Shown here: positions 52,300-64,000 of the stretch, piece after piece | How positions within the stretch are numbered: position 1 is the stretch's first letter | Layout of the letters: every line of letters starts with the position of its first letter | Assembly (NCBI GenBank): GCA_949752745.1 | Contig: OX457031.1 | Coordinates: 52,027,103-52,091,102 of the forward strand | Length of the DNA stretch: 64,000 nucleotides | Direction: 5' to 3' | From: Protula sp. h YS-2021 | Taxonomy: Eukaryota > Annelida > Polychaeta > Sabellida > Serpulidae | Program-made: the position numbers and the translations under genes | Notes under the pieces: generated by a model | Told to the model about the DNA's origin: nothing | Database searches by the model: none | The model's input: the letters and a program-made list of their open reading frames with translations, nothing else

Positions 52300-54034
52300 T
52301 GCTGATGGATCTGGGCAGGGGGAGACAAACTTGGGCAGTTGTGTCGTCCTGGAGTTGGCAAACAGGTCTAGGGTGGGTGGTCCCCAAGGGAACTGATTTA
52401 CTATCCATAGGAAGGTTGAGCGTGCTAGGCACCATTCCGTGTGGATTACTTGCCCCTCCCTGGAGTTTCCCCGCCAAATGTTGGGCTGCTAGGGTGATAT
52501 GACATTGACGGGCCAAGTATAGGATCTTGAATGCCAGTTTTGAGAGCGATAGGGATCTGGTACCCCGTGTCTGTCCAAGTATGCCACTGCTGTGGAATTG
52601 TCCAATAGAAATAGGACTGATTTGTTTTTGAGTAGATGGTTCAATTTGTTTAGAGCTATCCAGACTACGCGTAACTCTAGCCAATTGATATGGCATTTGC
52701 CTAGGGAGGGAGACCATATCCCTTTCCATACTTGGCCTTGACCGTGTATCCCTCAACCCTTTTGTGATGAATCCGTTTGGAGTTCTATTTCCGGAGGTGG
52801 GGGGTGAAATGGGACACCCTCGGCCATTACGATAGGATCGCACCACCACTGGAGAAGGGATTTGCCTTCTCGGAAATTTCCATTTCTGAGAACCTTCCTT
52901 GCCTTAATGCAAACTTGACTTGTCTCTGAAAAGGCCTGTAGTGTAGGCGGCCCAGGGGGACCGTCTTTTCGGTCGCCACCAAGAGGCCTAGAAGGGATTC
53001 CATTGCCTGCAATCGCACTTTTTGGCCGATAGGGATTGCTTTTATGACTTGAGAAATTCTTAGGCAGCTTTCCTCGGTAGGAAAGGACCTGGCATTTTTT
53101 AAGTCCCATTTCTCCCCGAGCAATACGATGTTCTGCTTGGGGGAGAGCTCTGATTTGGGTAGATTGACTACGAGTCCTACCTGTATGGCTTTTTGCACTA
53201 AACTTAACGTTTGTTGATGGGCTGTCCTTTTGTTTAGATGGGCTAACAGCCAATCGTCTAGGTATTGGAAAACTAGCATGCCTTCTAGACGGGCCCACGA
53301 TTTCAGAACTTTCATTACTTTCGAGAAAACGTATGGGGCTGTGGATAGGCCGAAAGGAAGTGCCCGAAACTAGAGACGCTCTGTGCCCACCTGGAAGCCT
53401 AGAAACTTTTTGGCTGATTGGTGCAATGGGATATGGAGGTAAGCATCGGATAGGTCTATCGAAGTGCCCCACATCCCTGCCTGCAGGCTTTTTTATGATT
53501 TGGGTCGTGTCCATTTGAAAGGTCGTTTCTAAAAGAAACTCGTTGAGAGTGGAAAGATCTATTACTAGTCTCCACCCGCCTGACTTTTTCGGGACTAGGA
53601 AAACCCTGCTAAAAAAACGCTGTTTGGGCCTCGGGCATTTCCTCTTCGGCCTTTTTTCTTTTTAGGGATAATAGCATCTCTTTTAGAGCCAGGTCTTTTT
53701 CTGAACCCTCGGGATAGGGGGTAGCTAGCTTTTTTGCAGCCTGAATGGTGAGGGGGATAGGAACTTTGTGACCCCTCTGGTCCCGTTTGAAACGGAGGGA
53801 GTAGCCGTTTTTCAGCCATCGGACTACTCGGCGGGGGGCCCCCATTTTTGCCCAGGCTTGCCAGAATTTGCCTAGCCTTACTCGTACGGGCCAGCAGTCG
53901 TTGCAAGATTGCAATTCGTTTATGTTTTCTGCATTTATTAAATTATCGCCAAGAGACCAAGGAGTCTCTGGGCGGTACTTTGGTTGGCTGCTACCTGTTT
54001 TGTTGCGGCGATGGACCCTCCTGCCTTGTGCCAT
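52300..54034 (-). pseudogene. DIRS-like reverse transcriptase/RNase H, broken
   Basis: The start (near 53900) has RLGKFWQAWAKMGAPRRVVR followed by LKNGYSLRF, the typical opening of DIRS pol. The palm carries YLDD (53264-53253, in FQYLDDWLLAHL), the catalytic YxDD box, followed by LPKSELSPKQNIVLLGE. RNase H-like sequence follows to about 52300, including LFLLDNSTAVAYL-type remnants near 52600. At least three frameshifts or stops break it. In the live element the product would copy the RNA into DNA. Confidence 0.8.
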
Positions 54035-54085
54035 AACTCGGTTTAGGCTTCTTGGCCGGGGGTGGTTGAGAATGAGCGCTGAGCT

Positions 54086-56173
54086 TCATCTGTTCTGAGC
54101 TCTGGCGTGGGGGTCTCTTGCGCTTGAGTGGGCGTCGGAGAGAGGCTCGTGACATTCTTGACATGAGTGCAAAGTCTTGTGACAGGGAGCGGCTCTCTTG
54201 ATTGACCTTCTAAATCTCTGCGGGTGGAAATAGTTCCTTCTCACCGAGGATGGGAGCCCTTTCACGCTCGACCAATAATGCTGCAAAAACGCGTCCCGTC
54301 TAAGAAACACCATGCACGTCATCAGAAATGTGGCCAATTTGACCACGTCTCTGGTTGCCAGAATCAAACACTCCAGTAGTTTGGAAGTCACTTGATCATT
54401 GAGGCGTAAATCCTCCAATCGTGTTTGCAAAGCTTTCAAAGTATGGTCCTGAAAGGACATAATAATAAGAACATGATGGGAGGACGCCTCGATGGTTTTG
54501 GCGTCTTTCTCCACTAGCGGAATGTCTGAGTCGTTACGGACGGACGGCATCCAGACTGTGCGTTTGGCAGGTTGTTCCAATGCATCTGCCGGTAATAAAT
54601 CGTCTGATGGTCGATACGGGCCCGGTCTCACAGCACAGTGTCGCGAAGCGTGAAAACGGGACAAGGTACGCCCTTCAGCGTTGTCCATCTTTGTAAACTC
54701 CCTCGACCGCACTGTTATGGCGTTGGCAATGACTTCGCTAGTAGGAAGTGCGATAAACGGATCCTGATTCAGTGGAGCTGTTTGAGAATTCATCCGAATC
54801 GGGGGATCCTACCTGTCGAGAGATGGAGAGTCGATTGCAACATTCGCCAAGCGAGCAATCTCCTGGATTGCGTCTCGAAAGGGTACATCCTCTGGAGTCA
54901 TCGTAGAAGAAGTGACCGACGGAGTGGCATTTTCACTACGAGGTATCAAATCCGGAGGGGAGGGGGTCCTGATTAGGCGTCTCCCGGCCGCTGCTGGATC
55001 TTTCCAGAGTTTCTGACCACTACTCGGAGACCTGACATAATCCATCTCTCTGAGTGGGAGTCGAAACTGGGCTGGTGGGCGTGCGTCTCCCGTTTCCCCA
55101 TCTGATTCCTCGTCTTCGGATTCTTGATCTCCCGAGTCTTGATCGGAACCTTCTCTGAGCTCTGCGGCCTCTGAGTGTGAAGGGGCAGTGCCCGTGGGGG
55201 TATAAATTTCTCGTTCTCGGTTATGAGGGATCGAGGACAAAGGCGAGTTCACTGAGTGTATTGGGTCTTCATCCTCTTCTCCTGCTAGGCCTGAAACATG
55301 CCCCGACGGGGGGAGCTCCGAGGAACCGGCGTCACTAATAATTTCCACCTCCGCTGGTTGCGTGCTTGAGCCCAAGCCAGAAGGGGGAGAATGGGTGGGG
55401 GATGACTGTGTGACCGGTGGAGGGCAAGAAATCGTGGCAGACGGCTTACGTTTGTGCAGGGATTCTGCGTTCTGTCTCTGGAACTGTTTCTGTAATTGAG
55501 TCTGTATCGACAGAAACGCCGAAAATTCACTAGGTAGGTGAGGAATATGAGGGAGCGGGGAGAGTTCCATCTGAGATGGGATCCCCAGCTGACCTGACAT
55601 CGCCGAGAAACTAGCTCCTGAATCTGTGTGTGTGACCGTAACCGGCTCTGGGATGGGTGTTGGTTCTGAGAGTGTTTCTTTCTTAACACCTTCCGTAGGG
55701 CTAAGGGCCCAAACTTTCCTCAAAGTTTCTTTTTCCTTGCCCTCTGGTACGTCCAGTTCGGCTACCGTTTCAGAGTATGCCCTACGCTTGCGGGCTTTCT
55801 TATTCTTCTTATCCACTGCGAAGGCGTCTGATTCTGAGCCCGTACCCATTTTCACCGGCGTAGAGACCTGTTCTAAAATCACTGAACTGGCCTTGCGCAT
55901 AGTTTCTTCCATAAACTCTGGAGTAAGAAACGGTGCCGAAGATAAGGCTTACCTTCTATCCCGCCTGCGGTCGTTGCGAACCCTATTTCTCTGAATGAGG
56001 TTCCACTCTTTCGATGAAAGATGATGGCACTCTGAGCACGTATTCCACTCGTCGCAGAGAGGCAAATGGTTTTTCCGTTTACAACGGTCACAGACTGTAT
56101 GAGGATTGAGGGCTGAGGCCGGATGTGTACACTGCGGAAGCGTCCGTGGATCCCGTAGACCAGCTTCTGTCAT
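54086..56173 (-). pseudogene. DIRS-like gag, one frame with two in-frame stops
   Basis: One reading frame of 696 codons, interrupted by two in-frame stops only: near 55946 (after DRRRDRR) and at 54811-54809 (after SLDR). Homology with the + strand copy crosses both points, so the stops are mutations. Contents in order: an N-terminal Cys/His cluster (CDRCKRKNHLPLC, then CSECHH), a Lys/Arg-rich block (KKNKKARKRRAY), SETVAELDVPEGKE, long Ser/Pro/Glu-rich linkers, RFRLPLREMD-like and RRLIRTPSPPDL blocks, and a helical core near 54430-54250. It is probably the structural protein that packages the RNA; the family is poorly characterised. Confidence 0.75.
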
Positions 56174-57147
56174 ATCTGAAAGACAAGCAGAAGAAGGAAC
56201 TGATAAGTAAACTGTTCATGTCACCAGTAGACAGGTAAAATATACAAACAACAGTTATTATCATTCTAGATAGTTTAGGAGTGACCGTAGGCAGTACGAC
56301 AACCACTTCCTTTCATCCAAACAATATCAACATATTCACAGGCGTTTTCGGGATTCCAGAACCAGAGAAAAACGCGAAATGGGACACTCGGGCCCATTTT
56401 CGGGATTCTCGGGTGATCCCGAAAACGGGATCTGCCCATGAGCCCGAAAATAGTACCAGTCCCTTGTGCCCTAAAATGGGATCCCCCCATGGGTGGGCCA
56501 TAAATCCCAAACAAAGGCCTATACCGTAAGAGAGGGGGGCATAAGTGGGCTTCGAGGTGCCATTAATGGCACCCTGGTGCCGTTTATGGGATTCAGCAGT
56601 CCCATAAATGGGCTAAAATTAAAAGATTCGCCAAAATTCATCAAAACGCCTAAAAACGTTGATTGCCTGGACCAAAGGTAGTAGCGTCTAGAAGAGTCTG
56701 TACGGAACTAACTGGTCTCCTAGGATCGTTAAATATAGCAAAAAACGGGACATTTTCGTGATGTCACCGTAGCTGTAGCTGACTGGGAATCAAAGCAGGC
56801 AAAGTGGGCTGCAGAGACTCAACCGACTCCGAGGCGATGTGTGCACGAACTAGACCAAGAAGAACGGTCCTGTAGCTTCCGTGTGGAGAAGAGAGGCACA
56901 CTTCCCGGGACGAAAATAAATGTCTCCGCTACGTGTAAACTGACCAACTACCAGACCGCAGTTACAAGTGCTGCCAGATTTGCTCTAATCCTGAATCAAA
57001 ATAATCCAACATTTCACAGGACGAAAGGTATCCTAAAATGCATCGAAACAGACAATTAAAAGCAAAATCGCACCTTGCCTAGTTCCCTTTTTTCAAAGAA
57101 AAAAGTGGAGCACACAGAATGCGTGTGTTGTCAATACCACGCTTGAA
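56174..57147 (-). other. DIRS 5' leader with hairpin cluster
   Basis: No gene. Perfect inverted repeats lie at 56397-56405/56417-56425 (TTTTCGGGA/TCCCGAAAA), 56556-56573 (18-bp palindrome GGTGCCATTAATGGCACC) and 56583-56591/56600-56608 (TTTATGGGA/TCCCATAAA). Words such as GGGATC, CCCGAAAA and CCCATAAA recur, so the stretch is a worn short-word repeat that can fold strongly. Confidence 0.6.
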
Positions 57148-57350
57148 CGGAATGATTGATGTCTTCGAATGACGTAAGTCTTATCATTCTCGCATGCTGA
57201 TTGGTTGGAGATGGAGGGAAGACAGGATGGAGAGTAAGGGACCATTCGATTCACAAGAAAAATTTCATTTCTATTTGCGTGGTATTAAATAACCGGAAGG
57301 GAACCCATCTAAAAGTGGAGATAAGCGAATTCAAAGCTTTTACGAAGTAA
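57148..57350 (-). repeat. DIRS left terminal repeat
   Basis: Inverted partner of 49441-49626. The outermost bases (GATAAGCGAATTCAAAGCTT onward) match one half of the internal complementary region. Confidence 0.8.
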
Positions 57351-58129
57351 AGTAGTCCTCTAATACCAAGTCAGGGTAGCATTATTGTTAGGCGTATGTG
57401 CCAAACGACAGGGATTTCAGAGACACTATATGGACATGTCGAAATTATAGCAATCCTGAGTTTAAAAATTGTAATCATTGATTATATATACATGTATGCG
57501 CACATTGTCAACCGGTTTGAGCAGGTTATCTGGAAAATTGGTATGGAAATTCACTTTTATTTAGCGCACAGACCAGGCAACCTGTTGTTTGCGCTCTATA
57601 AGAACGATGTTATGTTATAAAACGTTAAAATGAACTCGCTGGCACTTTTATTTATGACGGAAGTCTGCCCACATCTCAAATATACCATGCTTAATCATTC
57701 TTTTAATAAAATGAGATGCAAGTATAATTAAATTTACAGTTTGCAGCAAATTGCTATGAATTTTGAGACAATAATCGTGTATAGAAAAATTGACATGATT
57801 TTGAAATTTTAGGCGACTAATTAAGCCCGTTGAATAGAATCAATTAACCAGTTTAAGTTCATTGTGTGGTGTGGGTCTATCGCAGTGCAAAATACCGTCA
57901 TGATGGCGAAGATAGAAGTTTTCACTACCCTGGTCTTTGAGCAAAACACTTGTTTTTTTTTCTTCAGATCTTTGTTCGGTTGACTTATTAAAAACACAAG
58001 AATCTACTACTGTTTGGCGATTATATTCACGAGGATGCCCCGTTTTTTTATTCTCTTTTTTTTGCGTACGTAAATGATGCAGGCAACAAAGTTTGAATTT
58101 ACCTAAAGCTACAGTTGTTGACGGCTACA
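57351..58129. other. No gene seen
   Basis: AT-rich DNA between the DIRS-like element and the following satellite. Confidence 0.4.
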
Positions 58130-58450
58130 CAGGAACCCCGGAATAAAGTCCACCCCGGAAATAAGACCACTCCGGACAACCTCGGAAATAAGACTAGTTC
58201 CAGTTCATTCCCAGTTTATAGAGAACTCCGGAAATAAGACCACCAAGGACCACCCCGGAAATAAGACCAGTTCCAATGCACTCCCATTATAGAGAACCCT
58301 GGAAATAAAACCACCCGGACCACCCTAGATATGAGACCACATTTCGCCAGTTTCAATTCACTCCCATTATAGAGAACCCCGGAAATAAGACCATCTCCGA
58401 AATTAAAATCACTTTTAACCAGTCCCAAAGGTGGTCTTATTTCAAGAGTT
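58130..58450. repeat. Degenerate satellite (CCGGAAATAAGACCA)
   Basis: The word CCGGAAATAAGACCA and variants occur about nine times. A larger unit of about 75-90 bp (CCAGTTCATTCCCATTATAGAG plus flanking copies of the word) is visible three times. The last copy at 58424-58441 is in reverse orientation (GGTGGTCTTATTTC). Confidence 0.8.
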
Positions 58451-59084
58451 CCACCGTATCCATTTTAGAACTGAATTTTAAATCTAAATGGCATAATGCA
58501 CTCTGGCACGAACGCTGGATTTAGGGTCTAACGGAAATAAATGAATATATACATAAATAAATAAATGCTCCATCATTACCACATACAGGTCCGGCACCTC
58601 CGTTATTCCCTTAACTTTCGGTACTGTTTCAATCAACCATGCTCAAATCTGCAATACCTTAATTACTTCGGGGCCTGTAAGAAATTTTCCGAAAATTGTT
58701 TGAAATCTGTGGCTGATTAATTCCCCAAACAACTCGCATAAATTTAGAAATCAAACAATGCGTCAGTACGTATTACAAGAACCGCAATACGATGCACAAA
58801 GAATATTTCGGATGGATATTTGAAGTTATTTCCCAGATCTTCGCGAAAATGCTAACAAAAGGTTATCGTATTCCTAACAACTGTACCATTGTTATAATTT
58901 CTAAATCATTGCACATCAGCATTTCATTCTGCATTCGAAAGCTACTCTACCAAAACAGTGAAATTACAACAAATATACTTACAACAAAACCACAGTCTAC
59001 AATTCCATGCACAGTTATTTATAATATATCCAACCCAAATGTGGAATCTTTACAAGAAAAAATAATAAACAGCTATTCGACATT
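58451..59084. other. No gene seen; likely 3' flank of the host gene
   Basis: AT-rich sequence downstream of the - strand host gene. It may include its 3' UTR; no exact AATAAA is obvious on the - strand close to the stop. Confidence 0.35.
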
Positions 59085-62000
59085 TTACCCTTCTATATTT
59101 TCATACAAATTGCTTATTAATTGAAGAGTTTGTTGAAAATCAGAAATATCTTCGGGGTCAGTAAAATCCCGCGGGACAGCGGCATCGTCACTGGGTATAG
59201 GTAACGAAGAAGAATGTCCTTGTTCGCCGTTATCAGTATCGCCTATTTTGTTTTCATGCGTGAAGATGTTACTGTCTTCGAAATTATTAAATAGCGTTAG
59301 ATAATATATCAAAGTGTCCTGCATTTCTTTGTCCAGATTCAAAGCTTCGAAAATCGATGTTGCGTTGGTTGGGTCTAGTTCAAAAGTGGGATAGTCCCCT
59401 GAGGTCTCCCCCACGGTACTGGCGTAACTATCCTGTGGTAAACCTGCCGGGTTTATGGAAGAAACAGGTATCGTGTAATTAGGCAGTTCTAAATTGACAT
59501 TCGTATTGCGAGCAGCAGGGTTTACGCTATACTTGACATTTGCGTCTGTCGCCGAGTTGGTGAGGCGCTGTGCTCCATCTCCGTTAGATGCGCCCACCCT
59601 GCCTCTCTCTGTCGTTGACAAGGCAATCCCGAATCGTCCTGTACTGTTCTGTTCGCCTGTACTATACGAGGGCTTTTCAGCGCTGGTGAAGCCTTCCAAG
59701 TCTTCCTTACTGAGCACTCGTATATGCTCCTTGGTCTTCTTGTCATATACAAGACCATTTTGCCGGTTGGCAAGTGTTTCTAAAAACGGTATCTTGGCGC
59801 CATCACTGCCGCTGGTAGTGTCTGGGGGAGCGCTTTGCGCAGGGTCACTTCCGGTGGTTTCTGTAGCTCTATCGGTATTCGCATCGGAGTCCACAGGAGC
59901 GAATTCAGCCACTATATCCTTCAGGAGCGTCAGGTACTCAACCTTGACCCCTTCATCCTTGCTGTTATTCGGAATCTGAACAGTTCCAGGCCCGTCTGGG
60001 ATGGTTGTCAAACCTCCAATGGCCTGGTTCTGTTGCCGGGCGGTCTTTGACTGCTTGCTCTGTTTCCCTTTACTGATATTAATTTTACCCGTTTTTACGT
60101 CACCGGTGCCCTCTTTGGGTAAGAGAATTCCATAATCGGGATCAAAAGACGGGTCGAGATGCGAGTCATAGACGCTGTAATCGACATCGGGATTGTAGTT
60201 ATAATCACCGATATCACGAAGAGATGGAGGCGAGGAGTTCGCTTTGCCGACAGTTGGTGCTTTCTTTCGCTTTGTTTTATTGCCATCTAAAGCCTTTCTG
60301 TCCAAGCTGGCGCTACCTGGCGGAGAAGTTCCTAAACAAAATTTAATGCATTGTAAAAAGTTAAATCAGTTTTAAATACGCAGTCGCGTTCTGAGTCTTA
60401 ACGCCCTGCTTCTGGATTTCTTAAGGGGGAGAGGGGAGACATATGTACAAACTATAGAGTTTTCAGTCAAAATTACATTAAATGTGACCCATTTGTCCTA
60501 CAACACGTCCACCCTGGCCTACGCCATCCCAAATACTAAGAAAATTACAGTGATACCAATTTCAAAGCTAATTGAAAAATTTGCGGTAGATAAATCGGTA
60601 CCAACTTATTTTGTGTCTACCCCCTAACCACCCCCAACCCCCACCCATCCGGCCCATGGAATTTTGACTGTTGCGGTTTTGAGTGACATGAGATTTAATA
60701 TGTGCAAGATGCATACCTGCCCCGCCATACGCGTCACTGGCAGTGTGCCCGTAATTCTCGTAGTTGGAGTCCAATTCGCCGTCAGCTGCGTCTATTTCAC
60801 ATATCATAATCTCTTTAAACCGGATGTAACCGGTCAGAGTGGTACATGGTTTTAATTGCCTTTCAGATATCAATTACGATGTACTGTGTATATGCTTTCT
60901 ATACGGTTCCCTGCTATTCTGTTTTTATGTCGTACAAATGTGACGTACAGTGTCGTTAAATGTGACGGTTGATATTTTAATTACCCTTGGTTATGGGACC
61001 TGATGCAATGTTGTGTAAAATTTTTGTTTTGAGCATTTTAATTAAGTAGATACCATATTTCATTTTACAAAAATTAAACAAAACTCTCTGTACAGAATTA
61101 CTGTTTTTTATGTTTGATTTGAGAAATTTAACGATATTAAAATATCACAATTCAACGTTAAACAGGACACATTTTTAAAAAATTACCTATATATTATATA
61201 TATTAAATATATATGTCAAATATATATTAAAATTCTTACCCTGACACAAAAAGCAAAAGAAAAGGAGGGATCACATCATAAAATATACACCAAAGCACCG
61301 AAAAAACCCGTTTGAGAGAGGTCAGAAATAGCCTTAATTCGGTGGTAGTCTTCGAGTCGTAGTTCACTGTAAAGTTAGTGAACTGTGGACTGGCGGTAAG
61401 TGGTCTGATTTTCGGGGTTGTTGTGTACACAAAAAAAAACGTAAACATACCATGGCCGTGTATTGATTCCTGTTCGTTCTCTTCCGCCATTTTACCCATC
61501 ACGCCTCCACGCCTTCGAAACTTCCGCGGCCTGCCTTTGGGTCGTCTTCCTTTTATTGGCCTTCTGTGTCGGCCCTGGCGTTGGCGGGACAGGGGCGGTT
61601 TTCGTACGGGCGCTAACGGGGGCTGGGGAGGGATTAGTGGCCCCTTCGGTGACAGGGACTGAGGAGAGGGCAGTCTGGATGTTGGACCTTGCGAACCCAA
61701 GAGCTGCGAAAGAGTAGTGGGCAAAAGTGGAGCGCTACCTGCGGGCGTTTGCTGCAGGCTTTTATAATAAGTATTTCTAAGTTGGTTCTGAAAAGAAGGC
61801 ACTGGTATCTTGCCATGGTTGGCTTTTAGAAGTAGAGCTACTATTTTCTGTAGAATCTGTAGTTTCGTTAATTTCTGTTTGGTGTTTTCAGTTGTGTGGG
61901 TGTAAGGATTGTGAGGTGTTTGGTGTGGGCTTGTTGCATGGTGGATGGGGTGATAGTCAGACCCGTGACTCGGCGCTTCGTAGCCACCCTGCTCGCCGTA

Positions 62001-63649
62001 GATACCCGTCTCGTACTGAGGGGTGTGGGCGTGCAGTGCTGAACCATGCGTGTGTGGATGGACGTGGGTTATCCTACTTGAGTAAGGTAATCGAATGGTG
62101 CGTGATTTGTGTTTTCTTTTCTTTGTCTTCTTGCGTTTATTATTCACATTTAAATGATGGGGAATAAATGGTTTGGCTTCTAATGGCGTGTGGTCATACG
62201 CTGAATGCTTATTCCCTTTCAGCTGTTGAGCTTTTGCTATTTTTAGAAGAAACGGAAGTAGCATGGCTAGGGCTTGGCGTTGCCTTTGTTTATATGCAGC
62301 CACACTAGTCGCAAGGCCCTGCCCATGCGTCACGTGACTGTGAGCAGAAGTCACGTGACTTTGAGAATAATCTTGTTCCTGGTATACCGGCTTCTGGTAT
62401 AATTGTTCCTGGTATACTGGTTCCTGGTATACTGGTTCCTGGTATACTGGCTCTGGCTTCTGGTAGACGGTACTTGGTTGGTGTACTTGCGCGTGTTTAT
62501 GATGTGGGCTTTGGTGTAACTTAGGCAGTATAGGGTTGTAACTTTCAAGGAATTTGCCATAATCGGACAGAGACGGTTTTTGCGCATGCGCTACGTGGTT
62601 CCCCAGATCAACTACATTAGAACTAAACAGCGCATCGCCCCTTTGAGTATAGTACGGCTCTGTCTGGGGCTGCGTGCCATGATTTATATGATTCGCTGTA
62701 TCTGAATACAGACCAGAGCTGTGTCTGGATTGGGGCTGGTATTGTTGGTGCTGGGTTTGGCTTGTGTGGTATGGAACTTGGTTGCTATCGATATGGTAAG
62801 CATCAGGGCCTGTCTGGGATGGATTGCTGGTGTGGTGCTGGTTGTAAGGCAGGGTCTGCTGGTGGGCAGGGTTGTGGCTTTGGGACTCGTGGGTGTTAAG
62901 ATGAGGGTGGAAGGCATTGGTGTTTTTGTGTGGATCACTGTGAGTATTATGGAAATAATCATATATCGTATTGGCCTGGTTGTGGTGGATCGTATTATGT
63001 GGAGTATGTAGGGGCTGGTTTGAGGTTTCATAGTTATTCTGTCCACTGTTTGAGTTATCATAATTAAAAGTGTTCGGGTTTATGTGAATACCAACTGAAT
63101 CAAAATGGCCGACAGTTGCACCTTGCTCGAATAGAGGTTGTCTGTTTTCATCGTAATGGGTGAGAATGGGGTCCGCATTCATAATGTGCGCTGCTGTGAA
63201 GTCTGAATACGCGGGTTGCTGTTGTACATAGGGATTCGAATATCCACTGGAATGCAAGAATTCGGGTGGTTTATAGCCTAGGCCATCATTTGGGCTGGCT
63301 GGTTGATCTGGTTGGTAATGCTGGTTGAATTCCCCGTGGTGACTGGGAAGCTGTTTCTGGTCTTCGTAACGAAGCGTTTTGGGCGGAGAAATAAACCCTT
63401 GGAGCTTGGGTTTGGGAAAATCTGTACGAAAGAACTTGGACCTGCTTTTGTCTTCATCAAATTTTGAGAAGTATTTCGTTTTGTCCTTTTTAAAATGTTG
63501 TCCAGGGGAAATGACAGGGGGGAATGTGGGTTGAAGTGCGGGTTCATGAGGTGGGGGGACAGGGGATGGGGATTTGGGGGTCATCATGCGTGCGATTTCG
63601 TACAAAGCGCTCTTCTGATCATGTTTTCTCTTCTCTCCGTTGCTGTATC
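59085..63649 (-). CDS. Large low-complexity host protein, last three exons (5' partial, 1265 aa seen)
   Basis: Exons 63649-61240, 60859-60717 and 60331-59085 join in frame: CACAG acceptor at 63650, GG|GTAAG donor, AAAG acceptor (phase 2), GCAG|GTATGC donor and TTTAG acceptor (phase 1). The first exon is rich in Gln, His, Tyr and Pro, with a run of five-residue repeats (YQEPV/YQKPV, about 62380-62460), then basic patches KKTKKRKHKSR and KGRRPKGRPRKFRRRGG, the latter like an AT-hook. The middle exon is acidic. The last exon has DYNYNPDVDYSVYDSHLDPS and Ser/Thr/Asp-rich sequence. I recognise no family; basic AT-hook-like motifs suggest a nuclear or polyanion-binding role, low-complexity Gln/Tyr sequence a secreted matrix role. 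An alternative donor at 61451 exists but does not fit the next exon's phase. Start codon outside the window. Confidence 0.65.
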
Positions 63650-64000
63650 CTGTGAAAAAATACAATAATAAAGTGTTGAAAAAAGTATACAAGTGTGATA
63701 TTGGAATATTAAGAGGGAAACTTTCCCTATCAATTTATGTAAAAAATACTAGCTTCGAGATAACATAGATGATGAAATGATCCTGTTTAATATGATCTGA
63801 TACACAAAATAGAACTTCTCATCTATGATTTTTGTCCATCTAATACTCGCCCCCAACAAATATTTTTTATTTCAAATCAAAAAAGTGTTTATACTAGTAA
63901 TTATTTTAAATGTGTTCGATTTAAAATAGGGGAAAAATACCATTCCCGTATGCCATGAGCAGTGGGTGATAAAACGAGGGCCGTTATCTGAAGGTATCTT
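63650..64000 (-). other. Intron of the host gene, partial
   Basis: The acceptor at 63650 is preceded on the - strand by a T-rich tract. No upstream exon is visible before the window ends. Confidence 0.45.

Larger units (their letters stand above)
49405..57350 (-). mobile_element. DIRS-like YR retrotransposon, full-length, decayed
   Basis: Running from 57350 down to 49405: left terminal repeat (57350-57148), a hairpin-rich leader, gag (56173-54086), reverse transcriptase/RNase H (about 54034-52300), tyrosine recombinase (about 52293-50854), a 1-kb spacer, an internal complementary region (49810-49690) and right terminal repeat (49690-49405). The terminal repeats are inverted relative to each other, as in the DIRS subgroup and unlike the split direct repeats of Ngaro/PAT types. 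Stops and frameshifts break all three genes, so the copy is dead. The copy at 1-3655 is a shorter relative in the other orientation. Confidence 0.85.

Overview
The window is from an animal nuclear genome. It is AT-rich, intron-bearing and full of satellites and transposons, with one rhodopsin-type GPCR gene. A lophotrochozoan or other marine invertebrate, such as a mollusc, is my best guess; that is inference, and nothing here fixes the species.

Layout. (1) 1-3655: a 5'-cut, internally deleted copy of a DIRS-like tyrosine-recombinase retrotransposon, + strand. (2) 4764-8896: a CT microsatellite, then about 50 copies of an 80-bp G-rich minisatellite. (3) 8897-25825: mostly gene-free AT-rich DNA with short repeats and a decayed GPCR fragment at 17.5 kb. 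(4) 25832-45463: a complete 19.6-kb Maverick/Polinton with a perfect 6-bp target duplication (TACATA) and near-identical terminal inverted repeats of about 350 bp. (5) 45933-47507: a two-exon GPCR gene, - strand. (6) 48190-49356: a large CTAT microsatellite, a 89-bp copy of an exon found at 60.1 kb, and a tRNA-like SINE head. (7) 49405-57350: a full-length but decayed copy of the same DIRS-like family, - strand, with inverted terminal repeats and an internal complementary region. (8) 58130-58450: a degenerate satellite. (9) 59085-63649: the last three exons of a large low-complexity host gene, - strand, whose 5' end lies outside the window.

The Polinton is the main content. Its + strand left half carries a spliced gene of unknown function, the packaging ATPase, two small conserved-looking genes, a chromodomain integrase, a minor-capsid candidate, a basic core-like protein, the major-capsid candidate and an adenain-type protease. 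Several of these genes are joined by ATGA or TAATG overlaps. The - strand holds a protein-primed-type DNA polymerase B in three exons, with a long N-terminal zinc-finger array. The right third is an accessory region: a GC-rich minisatellite, two short signal-peptide/LRR-N-terminus-like membrane proteins, and a predicted HExxH metallopeptidase whose last intron appears to hold one of the membrane-protein genes on the other strand. The core genes fit a virion-forming (polintovirus-like) life cycle. The accessory module is the part I cannot match to a standard Polinton gene set and is the best candidate for something undescribed.
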